DNA from: an uncultured Clostridia bacterium | GTDB taxonomy: Bacteria > Bacillota > Clostridia > Oscillospirales > Acutalibacteraceae | DNA length: 64,000 nt | Direction: 5' to 3' | NCBI GenBank assembly: GCA_944385055.1 | Contig: CALWVT010000006.1 | Location: forward strand, 62,001 to 126,000 | Notes under the pieces: generated by a model | What the model was told of the DNA's origin: nothing | Seen by the model: the letters and a program-made list of their open reading frames with translations, nothing else | The model's database searches: none | Translations under genes and position numbers: made by a program | Part shown: piece after piece, positions 25,214-32,325 of the stretch | Layout of the letters: every line of letters starts with the position of its first letter | Numbering within the stretch: the stretch's first letter is position 1

Positions 25214-26499
25214 AGGCGGAGATCATCAGCGTCGGCACGGAACTTTTGCTCGGGCAGGTCATCAATTCGGACACGGCCTACGTCGCCCGCGCACTCGCGG
25301 AGCTCGGCTTTGACATCCGCTTTACGTGCACGGTCGGCGATAACCCGCGAAGACTAAAGGAGACGCTCGAAACGGCTTTTCTGCACAGTGACCTCGTCGT
25401 GACGACGGGGGGCCTGGGGCCGACCGACGACGATTTGACGAAGGAGACGTGCGCCGCCGCGGCCGGGCGCAAGCTTTACTGCGACGAGGAAAGCCGCCGC
25501 CGCATCGAGCAGTACTTTCATGGCCGCGAATGTGGGCCGTCGCAGTATAACCAGGCGATGCTGCCCGAAGGCTGCACGGTGTTCCCGAACGACCACGGCA
25601 CGGCGCCCGGCTGCGGCTTTACGACGCCGGAGGGAAAGATCATCGTGATGCTGCCAGGCCCCCCGAAGGAGCTTCTGCCGATGCTGCACCAGTACGTCGT
25701 GCCCTACCTTTCGCAGTGGGCCGGCGGCACAATCGCGAGCACGAATATCCGCGTGTTCGGCATCGGCGAGGGGAGTGCCGCCGAAAGGATCCGCGACCTC
25801 ATGGCGGGCGCGAACCCGACGGCCGCGACGTATGCGCTCGACGACGAGATGTACGTGCGTGTGACGGCGAAGGCCGAGACGGAAGAAGCCGCGAAGGCCG
25901 CGATCGAGCCGCTAAAGGAAGCGGTCTGCGCGCGCCTGGGCGACGCGGTATACGGCATCGACGTGGGGTCTTTGGAAGAGGTCGTCGTGCACGAGCTTTC
26001 GCGCCGGAAAAAGACCGTCGCCACAGCGGAAAGCTGCACGGGCGGCCTTTTGGCAGCGCGCCTGACCGACATCCCCGGCGCGTCGGACGTGTTCCATATG
26101 GGCGCCGTGACGTATGTAAACGAAGTAAAATCAATGCTTTTGGGTGTGCCGGAAGCGCTCCTCGCCGAAAAGGGTGCGGTCAGCGCGGAAGTGGCCCGCG
26201 CGATGGCCGAGGGCGTGCGCAGGAAAGCGGGCGCCGATTTCGGCCTGTCCGTTACGGGCGTCGCGGGGCCCGAGCCGAGCGAAGGGAAGCCCGTGGGGCT
26301 GATTTATCTCGCGCTCGCCGCACAGGACGGGACGTTTGTGCGGCAGATGCGGCCGTCCGGCCGGAAAGAGCGCAGCTATCTGCGCCATCTGGCCGCGAGC
26401 AACGCGCTCGACATGCTGCGCCGGTACTTGTTCGGGCTGCCGGATATCGAACGGGCCGCCTTTTTAAACGACAAGCCGGCGCATCGCGCACACGGGTAA
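25210..26499 (+). CDS. cinA: CinA family protein (MoCF domain plus nicotinamide-nucleotide amidase domain)
   Basis: 429 residues. The N-terminal molybdopterin-binding-like domain (about 1-170) shows SVGTELLLGQVINSDTAYVA, TTGGLGPTDDDLTKE and MLPGPPKELLPML. The C-terminal PncC-type domain (about 265-420) shows ATAESCTGGLLAARLTDIPG and GVAGPEPSEGKPVGLIYLA. CinA proteins act in pyridine nucleotide salvage (NMN deamidation, ADP-ribose hydrolysis) and are competence-induced in some streptococci. The GTG start overlaps the thiI stop, so the two are coupled. A small CinA-like gene follows after 132 bp. Confidence 0.94.
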   Translation: MKAEIISVGTELLLGQVINSDTAYVARALAELGFDIRFTCTVGDNPRRLKETLETAFLHSDLVVTTGGLGPTDDDLTKETCAAAAGRKLYCDEESRRRIEQYFHGRECGPSQYNQAMLPEGCTVFPNDHGTAPGCGFTTPEGKIIVMLPGPPKELLPMLHQYVVPYLSQWAGGTIASTNIRVFGIGEGSAAERIRDLMAGANPTAATYALDDEMYVRVTAKAETEEAAKAAIEPLKEAVCARLGDAVYGIDVGSLEEVVVHELSRRKKTVATAESCTGGLLAARLTDIPGASDVFHMGAVTYVNEVKSMLLGVPEALLAEKGAVSAEVARAMAEGVRRKAGADFGLSVTGVAGPEPSEGKPVGLIYLALAAQDGTFVRQMRPSGRKERSYLRHLAASNALDMLRRYLFGLPDIERAAFLNDKPAHRAHG

Positions 26500-26631
26500 T
26501 TTTGCCGTTTCAAGCGGGAAAATCGGGGCGCATTCGCCCAAAAAGCGGTGGTTTTGCGCGCCCGGCCCGCTAAGATATGAGGAGAGTGGAAATCGCGCGC
26601 CCTATGATCGGGCGCAAAGGAGGTCGGGAAT

Positions 26632-27063
26632 ATGCGGACGGCGCTGCTGTTCTGCGGCGCACGGCGCACGGCGCTGTGCCAGCGCACGCTCGAAAAGAGC
26701 GGGTTTGCGCCGCAGATCGTGCGTTTTTCGGACGATACGCATGCGGTGGCGGCCCTGGGAAGGCTGCTCGAGGCGGCGGACGTTGTGTGCATTTTAGGCC
26801 CCGCGCGCGGCGGCAAGCCGGCGTTTGGCGCGCCGATTTTTGCGGCGCTCGGCGTGCCGATGCGCGGCGGCGAACCCGACGGTGTCCTGCGCCTTTTGGG
26901 CAGCGGCGAATGCATAGGATATCTTGTGGAAAGCCAGACCCAGGCCGTTGCGCTGCTGCCCGACCGGCCCGGACCCTTACAGGCGCTGCTGCCGGAACTT
27001 TCCCTGCGCCTGCACCAGAAATACGCGCGGCCGGCGGCCGCCGGAAAAGGAGGAACGCCATGA
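26632..27063 (+). CDS. Short protein resembling a degenerate CinA/MoaB-type domain, function unknown
   Basis: 143 residues, no signal peptide or membrane helix. Read against the CinA encoded just upstream, its LLEAADVVCILGPARGGKPAFG lines up with the FLHSDLVVTTGGLGP region. Its ESQTQAVALLPDRPGPLQALLPEL lines up with PEGKIIVMLPGPPKELLPML. The order and spacing are those of a MoCF domain with the middle shortened and the acidic DDD motif lost. I infer a shrunken, probably non-catalytic relative. The ATG at 26632 follows AAAGGAGGTCGGGAAT. The stop overlaps the next gene as ATGA, so the pair is translationally coupled. Confidence 0.65.
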   Translation: MRTALLFCGARRTALCQRTLEKSGFAPQIVRFSDDTHAVAALGRLLEAADVVCILGPARGGKPAFGAPIFAALGVPMRGGEPDGVLRLLGSGECIGYLVESQTQAVALLPDRPGPLQALLPELSLRLHQKYARPAAAGKGGTP

Positions 27064-28886
27064 TTGTGGACATCGTTTCGCAAATGAAAACCGTCAACCT
27101 GCTCGTCAATTTCCTGCAGGGGGATCTGTCCCGCTGCTTTTCCTATCCGTTTAAGCCGTGGGAGGAGCCGACGCTGCCCGATACATCGCTGTACGGCCTG
27201 CCCACCAGCACGCCGGAATCCCAGGGGGTAGAGAGTGCGTGGCTCAACGGCTTTTTTACGAAGCTGCGCGAGGATGCGGACATCCGCGTCCATTCCATCG
27301 CCGTTTTGCGCCACGGCGTGCTCATCGCCGAGGGGAGTTTTAAGCCCTACACGGCGGCGTTCCCGCATATGATGTTTTCGCTGTCCAAAAGCGTCGTCGC
27401 GATGGCGGTGGGGATTGCGGCCGCGGAGGGGAAACTGCAGCTGTCGGACCGCTTAGTCGATTTCTTCCCGGAAAAGGCGGGGCTTTTCCGCAGCCAGACG
27501 CTGTCGAAGGTGACTTTGCAGCAGCTTTTGCAGATGACGGCGGGGGTCAAATACAACGAGGTCTTCAGCGTCACCGACCGCGACTGGGTACACGGCTTTT
27601 TAAGCTCCGAGTGCGCGTTTGAGCCCGGCACGGATTTCTATTATAACAGCATGAATTCCTACATGCTTGCGGCCGTTTTGGGCAGTGTCACGGGCGAAGG
27701 GCTCGTCGATTATTTGATGCCGCGCCTGTTTGAACCCCTGCGCATCCCGCGCCCGCGGTGGGAGACGTGCCCGATGGGCATTGAAAAAGGCGGCTGGGGC
27801 CTTTATCTGCGCACCGTCGACATGGCGAAGCTCGGCCAGCTTTATTTGCAGCGCGGCCGCTGGGAGACCGAGGACGGCCCGCGCCAGCTTTTGCCCGAGT
27901 CGTGGGTCAACGACAGCACCCGCCGGATGGTGCCCACCCACGAGAAGACAAACCCCGGCTACGGCTATGGGCTCTGGAGCTTCCCGGTGCCGGGCGCCTA
28001 TCAATTTAACGGCGTGTTCGGCCAGTACGTCGTCGTGCTGCCGCATCTGGACGCCGTCGTCGCCGTCACGAGCGGCAGCCAGAATTTCGTTTCGGATGAT
28101 ACCGCGTCCATCATCGCCGAATACTTTGCGCCCGATGCCGCCGGCTTTCACGATGCGCCCCTGCCGCAGAACCTGCGCGCGCTGCGCAACTTAAAAGGGA
28201 CAACCTCGCACCTTTACGCGCTGCCCGGCATGGCCCAGCCCGCAAAGGCGAAGGGCTTTTTCGAGCGCTTCGGCAAGGGGCCGGAGGTCCCGCCGCTGCC
28301 GCAGCAGGCGGACGCGCTCGAGGGGCACGTTTACGCGTTTTCCGAAAACCCGTACGGCACGCTGATGCCGCTGATTTTGCGCGCGCTGACGCAAAACGAC
28401 CCGCCGCCGCTTTCCGGCGTTGGCCTTTCCTTTTCGCCGGGCATGTGCCAATTGACATTCCGCGACGCCGCGGGCGGCGAGACGGTCTTGAATGCGGGCC
28501 TCGACGCCGACGCATGCCGCAGCGACCTCGTCTTAAACGGCGAGCATTACCCCGTCAGCGCGTGGGCGCATTTGACGAGCGACGAGGACGACCGGCCGGT
28601 CTTAAAGCTCTCGCTGTGCTTTTTGCAGACGCCGTGCGTGCGGCAGATGAAGTTTATTTTTTACCGCGGGGAGAGCCGCGTGCTCGTGCGCTTCACGGAA
28701 TTCCCCGACGTGGGGAAGGCAACGGAGATGCTGTTCCATCTTGTCAGCGGAGGCGGCGGGACGCTGCAGAAGATGTTTTCCGATGCCGTGCGCCAGCAGA
28801 AGCTGCGCGGCCGCCTGGATGCGATCACGCGGCCGATTGCCCGCGGCGCCGAAAAGGAAGACGAATCGATGCCCGAGCTGTTTTGA
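27060..28886 (+). CDS. Serine hydrolase, beta-lactamase class C family, with C-terminal extension
   Basis: 608 residues. The N-terminal 350 residues have the penicillin-binding/esterase fold: SLSK nucleophile motif in MMFSLSKSVVAMAVG (about 109-112), YNS in FYYNSMNSYMLAA, and GYGYGLWS as the later glycine-rich strand. About 250 further residues hold no recognised domain. No signal peptide is seen, so it is probably cytoplasmic, unlike true beta-lactamases. Activity could be an esterase or D-amino peptidase; resistance is not implied. The start ATG at 27060 overlaps the preceding stop. It follows a CinA-like fragment, an association I cannot explain. Confidence 0.8.
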   Translation: MIVDIVSQMKTVNLLVNFLQGDLSRCFSYPFKPWEEPTLPDTSLYGLPTSTPESQGVESAWLNGFFTKLREDADIRVHSIAVLRHGVLIAEGSFKPYTAAFPHMMFSLSKSVVAMAVGIAAAEGKLQLSDRLVDFFPEKAGLFRSQTLSKVTLQQLLQMTAGVKYNEVFSVTDRDWVHGFLSSECAFEPGTDFYYNSMNSYMLAAVLGSVTGEGLVDYLMPRLFEPLRIPRPRWETCPMGIEKGGWGLYLRTVDMAKLGQLYLQRGRWETEDGPRQLLPESWVNDSTRRMVPTHEKTNPGYGYGLWSFPVPGAYQFNGVFGQYVVVLPHLDAVVAVTSGSQNFVSDDTASIIAEYFAPDAAGFHDAPLPQNLRALRNLKGTTSHLYALPGMAQPAKAKGFFERFGKGPEVPPLPQQADALEGHVYAFSENPYGTLMPLILRALTQNDPPPLSGVGLSFSPGMCQLTFRDAAGGETVLNAGLDADACRSDLVLNGEHYPVSAWAHLTSDEDDRPVLKLSLCFLQTPCVRQMKFIFYRGESRVLVRFTEFPDVGKATEMLFHLVSGGGGTLQKMFSDAVRQQKLRGRLDAITRPIARGAEKEDESMPELF

Positions 28887-28943
28887 CGTGTCGCACCCAT
28901 TTGCCGCTTTATGCGGCACAAAACCGAAGGAGGCCCTTGTGTT

Positions 28944-29570
28944 ATGAAAGTCTTATTATTAAACGGCAGCCCGCACGCGCACGGCTGCACGGACACCGCA
29001 CTCCGGGAAGTCGCCGGCGCGCTCGCGGAAAACGGCGTCGAAACGGAGCTTTTCTGGATTGGCACAAAGCCCATCCCCGGCTGTATTGCGTGCAACCGCT
29101 GCGCGCAGACGGGCCGGTGCGCGTTCGACGACGCCGTCAACGAAATCGGCGCGCGGCTGCGCTCCCCGGAATTTGCGGGCCTTGTCGTCGGCTCGCCGGT
29201 CTATTACGCGGGCGCGAGCGGCCAGGTGCAGAGCTTTTTGGACCGGCTGTTCTATTCGTCCGGCAATGCATTTGCGGGCAAAGTGGGCGCGGCCGTCGTG
29301 TCCTGCCGCCGCGGCGGCGCGAGCACGGCGTTCGAGCGCTTAAACGCCTATTTTACGATTTCGAATATGTATGTCGTGGGTTCGCAGTACTGGAACCAGG
29401 TCCACGGCTTTACGCCGGAGGATGTCAAAAAAGACCTGGAGGGTTTGCAGACGATGCGGACATTGGGGCGCAATATGGCGTACTTGTTAAAGGCGCTCGC
29501 GGCCGCGCAGGCCGCCAGTGTGCCGCTGCCAAAACAGGAAGCCCCCGTGATGACGAACTTTATCCGATAA
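28944..29570 (+). CDS. Flavodoxin-fold NAD(P)H-dependent FMN reductase/iron-sulfur flavoprotein type
   Basis: 208 residues. MKVLLLNGSPHAHGCTDTAL is the FMN phosphate loop of the NADPH-dependent FMN reductase family. GCIACNRCAQTGRCAFDD gives a clustered set of cysteines, as in iron-sulfur flavoproteins. VVGSPVYYAGASGQVQSFLDR is the second flavin loop. It likely carries electrons or reduces flavin or quinone in the cytosol; the substrate is unknown. The ATG at 28944 follows GAAGGAGGCCCTTGTGTT. It sits 57 bp after the serine hydrolase on the same strand and is followed by a terminator. Confidence 0.83.
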   Translation: MKVLLLNGSPHAHGCTDTALREVAGALAENGVETELFWIGTKPIPGCIACNRCAQTGRCAFDDAVNEIGARLRSPEFAGLVVGSPVYYAGASGQVQSFLDRLFYSSGNAFAGKVGAAVVSCRRGGASTAFERLNAYFTISNMYVVGSQYWNQVHGFTPEDVKKDLEGLQTMRTLGRNMAYLLKALAAAQAASVPLPKQEAPVMTNFIR

Positions 29571-29584
29571 GGAAAAATAAAGGA

Positions 29585-29633
29585 AGAAAGGGCAGGAAAA
29601 CGGGCAAGCCCCCGCTTTCCGCCCTTTCTTTTT
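29585..29633 (+). terminator. Intrinsic terminator after the FMN reductase gene
   Basis: AGAAAGGGC pairs with GCCCTTTCT across a long loop; TTTTT follows. Confidence 0.65.
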
Positions 29634-29709
29634 GCCCGCCTTTGTGCGGCCTGCCCGGAAAAGGACGCAAAATTTTTGCAGGCCATCCCTCAAAAAAATC
29701 GATATTCTG

Positions 29710-29738
29710 TTGAAAAGGAGGCCGGTTTGTGCTACAAT
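29710..29738 (+). promoter_or_regulatory. Sigma-A promoter of the flavodoxin gene
   Basis: TTGAAA (29710-29715), 17 bp, TACAAT (29733-29738). The leader is about 120 nt. Confidence 0.72.
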
Positions 29739-29863
29739 TTTTAGAAGAAAGGCAGGCACACCGCCGCTTCCGTTCCCTGAAAATGACGGATGCGCGCACA
29801 TTTCCTGCAAAATGCGCGCCCGCGGGGTGCGCTGGCATATCGGAATTCACAGGAGGGTTTTGC

Positions 29864-30346
29864 ATGAATCAGACGCTCGTCGCTTTCTTTTCGCAGTCCG
29901 GGAACACCCGCCAAATGGCGGAGAAGATCGCCAAAATGGCGAACGCGGACTGCTATGAGATCGTTCCCCAGACTCCATACACCGGCTCCTATGCGGCCGT
30001 GATGGACCAGTCGAAAAAGGAGATCGGGGAGCGGTATTGCCCGCCGCTTGCCGGCACGCTGCCGGATGTGTCCGGCTATGACACGGTGCTGCTGGGCACG
30101 CCGAACTGGTGGAATACGATCGCCCCGCCGCTTGCGACGTTTTTAAAGAGTGTCGACCTTTCCGGCAAGACGGTGGCCGTGTTCTGCACGCATGGCGGCG
30201 GCGGTTCCGGCCGCATTGAGCGCGCCATCAAGGCGCTGTGCCCGAACGCCCGCTATCTGCCGGCGCTGTCGATTTATGGCGATACGGTCCGCGACGAGGA
30301 GATCCACAACTGGCTCGACGAGCTTTCGGCATATCACGACGTGTAA
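29864..30346 (+). CDS. Flavodoxin family protein
   Basis: 160 residues. LVAFFSQSGNTRQMAEKIAKM is the FMN phosphate-binding loop, LLGTPNWWNTIAPPLATFL the 60s loop with stacking Trp, and FCTHGGGGSGRIERAI the 90s loop. Flavodoxins replace ferredoxin under iron limitation, and here the gene lies 2 kb from pyruvate:ferredoxin oxidoreductase. The IVPQTPYTGSYAAVMDQSKKE insert places it among flavodoxin-like oxidoreductases common in gut Firmicutes rather than the shortest classical flavodoxins. The start at 29864 follows ACAGGAGGGTTTTGC. Confidence 0.88.
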   Translation: MNQTLVAFFSQSGNTRQMAEKIAKMANADCYEIVPQTPYTGSYAAVMDQSKKEIGERYCPPLAGTLPDVSGYDTVLLGTPNWWNTIAPPLATFLKSVDLSGKTVAVFCTHGGGGSGRIERAIKALCPNARYLPALSIYGDTVRDEEIHNWLDELSAYHDV

Positions 30347-30378
30347 AAGACGTAGCACAGAATAAAAATAAAAAAGAA

Positions 30379-30434
30379 AAAAGCGGCGCGCGCTTTCCCG
30401 AGAAACGAATGGGACAGCGCACGCCGCCTTTTTA
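30379..30434. terminator. Bidirectional terminator between flavodoxin and CorC-type genes
   Basis: GCGGCGCGCGC and GCGCACGCCGC pair with one mismatch. A T run lies on each strand. Confidence 0.7.
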
Positions 30435-30462
30435 TGCCGGAAAGCGGGCGGAACGGCGTTTT

Positions 30463-31908
30463 TTAGGCGCCGGCCTTTTCCGCTTTTTCTTTTGCTTTGT
30501 CTTTCGGCTTTTCTTTGTCCTTTGCCTTTTCCTTCGCGGACAGGCCCTTCGGGGCATCCTCCGCTTCCGGAAGGGCAGCCTTTGCTTTTTTCGCAACCAT
30601 GATGCGCTCGATGCGCCGCTCGCGCACGCGCAGCACGGTCATCGTCAGCGGCCCGCACGTGACGGTCGGGTGTTCGCCGGGCTTCGGAATGCGCCCGAGC
30701 TGCGAGACGAGGAAGCCCGCGAGCGTGTCGTAGTCGCCTTCCGGCAGCGAAAAGCCCGTCAAATCCTCCACTTCATCCAAAAACAGCGCGCCGTCCACGC
30801 TCCAGCGGTTCGGCCCGTCGGGGAGGATTTCCTCTTCCTCGTGGTCGTACTCGTCCTGGATGTTGCCCACGATCCCTTCGAGCAGGTCCTCGAGCGTGAT
30901 CAAACCTTCCGTGCCGCCGTATTCGTCGACGATCACGGCGATCTGCCGGTGCTGTTCGGTCATCTGGCGGAACAAATCCGCGCACTTCTGCGTCTCCGGC
31001 ACGAACGTGGCCGGGCGCATCAGGTCCGTCAGGCGCACGTCGCGCGCGTCCTTGCCGATGTATTTCAACAGATCCTTCACGTAAATAAATCCCAGGATGT
31101 TGTCGATGTCCTCGTGGTAGATCGGGATGCGCGAGAAGCCCTTTTCAATCGAAAGGTCCACCACATCCTGCAGGGAATCCGTGTCCTCCACCGCCGCGAT
31201 GTCCGTGCGGTGGGTCATGCATTCGATGACCGGCACATCGTCAAAGTCGAGCACGTTCGAAATCATGTCCTTTTCCTGCTCCTCGATGACGCCCTTCTCC
31301 TCGCCGGCGTCCACCATCAGGCGGATTTCTTCCTCCGTGACGGTCTCCTCATCGTCTTCACCCGGGCGCAGGCCGACTAAGCGCATCGCACCGTTCGCGC
31401 TTGCGGTCAAGAGTTTGACAAGCGGCGTAAACAGCACCGCCACGCCGTTTAGAAAACTGCCGTAGCGCAGCGCAAACGACTCAGCCCGGTGCAGGCCGAT
31501 CTGCTTGGGCAGAAGCTCGCCGAACACGATCGAAATAAACGAGATCAGGATCGTAATCACGATAAACGACACGTTCGAAAGCGTGCTGTACGAGACCGGC
31601 AGCACGCGCGCGAGCGCCGCGGCTAACGGCGTCGAAAAGCTCTGCGCGCCGGCCGCCGCATTGAGGAAGCCCGAAAACGTGATGCAGATCTGGATCGTCG
31701 AGAAAAACCGGTTCGAGTTTTTCGTCAGCTTCTGCACCGCCGCCGCCTTTTTGTTGCCTTCTTCGGCCATCTTCGCCACTTTTGCGTCGTTGAGCGTGAT
31801 GACCGCGATCTCCGAGGCGGAAAAGAAACCGTTTACGAATGTCAGGATAATCAGCAGGATTACATTCAGCCATGGAAAGCCGCTACTGCCGTCGGGTTCA
31901 AGACCCAT
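30463..31908 (-). CDS. CNNM/CorC-type membrane protein (DUF21, CBS pair, CorC_HlyC)
   Basis: 481 residues. The N-terminal DUF21 domain has about four membrane helices, with NGFFSASEIAVITLNDAKV and FGELLPKQIGLHRAE as family signatures. Two CBS motifs follow (VIECMTHRTDIAAV to GFIYVKDLL, then RPATFVPETQKCADLF to DEYGGTEGLITLEDLLEGIVG). A CorC_HlyC domain and a Lys/Glu/Ala-rich tail end the protein. Family members export or regulate Mg2+/Co2+; the old hemolysin label is misleading. The ATG at 31908 follows AAAGGGGTCTTTTCTTTT, a slightly long spacing. Own promoter at 31990-32019. Confidence 0.9.
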   Translation of the reverse strand: MGLEPDGSSGFPWLNVILLIILTFVNGFFSASEIAVITLNDAKVAKMAEEGNKKAAAVQKLTKNSNRFFSTIQICITFSGFLNAAAGAQSFSTPLAAALARVLPVSYSTLSNVSFIVITILISFISIVFGELLPKQIGLHRAESFALRYGSFLNGVAVLFTPLVKLLTASANGAMRLVGLRPGEDDEETVTEEEIRLMVDAGEEKGVIEEQEKDMISNVLDFDDVPVIECMTHRTDIAAVEDTDSLQDVVDLSIEKGFSRIPIYHEDIDNILGFIYVKDLLKYIGKDARDVRLTDLMRPATFVPETQKCADLFRQMTEQHRQIAVIVDEYGGTEGLITLEDLLEGIVGNIQDEYDHEEEEILPDGPNRWSVDGALFLDEVEDLTGFSLPEGDYDTLAGFLVSQLGRIPKPGEHPTVTCGPLTMTVLRVRERRIERIMVAKKAKAALPEAEDAPKGLSAKEKAKDKEKPKDKAKEKAEKAGA

Positions 31909-31989
31909 AAAAGAAAAGACCCCTTTCCCTTTTAAAAGGATAGAATAAATTGCTGCAGATCCCCTCCTTGCGGCGGGATAAGCGCTTTT

Positions 31990-32019
31990 ATTGTACCAAA
32001 GGCGGCCGGGCCTTGTCAA
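31990..32019 (-). promoter_or_regulatory. Sigma-A promoter of the CorC-type gene
   Basis: On the minus strand TTGACA (32019-32014), 18 bp, TACAAT (31995-31990). Confidence 0.75.
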
Positions 32020-32170
32020 CTGGGAATGCCCTGCAGCAGGAAATCATAAAAATGAAAAGCAAAAATGGTGTTAAAATGGGTTTTTTAAGAAAAATTTTAT
32101 GAAAATTTCGAGAAGATGTGGAAGGCGTTCCCTCCCGATTCCATGTAAATTGGTTTTACAAAAAACAATG

Positions 32171-32189
32171 TTAGGATAGCCTAAACAAA
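32171..32189 (+). promoter_or_regulatory. DtxR/IdeR-like iron box upstream of PFOR
   Basis: TTAGGATAGCCTAAACAAA matches 16 of 19 positions of the DtxR/IdeR consensus TWAGGTTAGSCTAACCTWA as I recall it. The inner TTAGG-N4-CCTAA is a perfect inverted repeat. It lies 40 bp upstream of the -35 of the PFOR promoter. Confidence 0.5.
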
Positions 32190-32228
32190 TCCCATGAAAA
32201 AGTTCTACGATTTGTTAGTGATATTCCC

Positions 32229-32257
32229 TTTACAGCGCGCCAAAATGGTGATAAAAT
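32229..32257 (+). promoter_or_regulatory. Promoter of the PFOR gene
   Basis: TTTACA (32229-32234), 17 bp, extended -10 TGATAAAAT (core 32252-32257). The leader is about 60 nt. Confidence 0.75.
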
Positions 32258-32325
32258 CTAAGAAGAACGGGCCCTGCAACCGTTCTTCCATTTGAAAAAT
32301 CCTATGAAGGAGGAAAATATCAAAA

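Noticed and set aside
27060-28886. A beta-lactamase resistance gene
   Set aside because: The fold is shared by esterases and peptidases, the protein has no export signal and is twice the usual length, so resistance is not supported.
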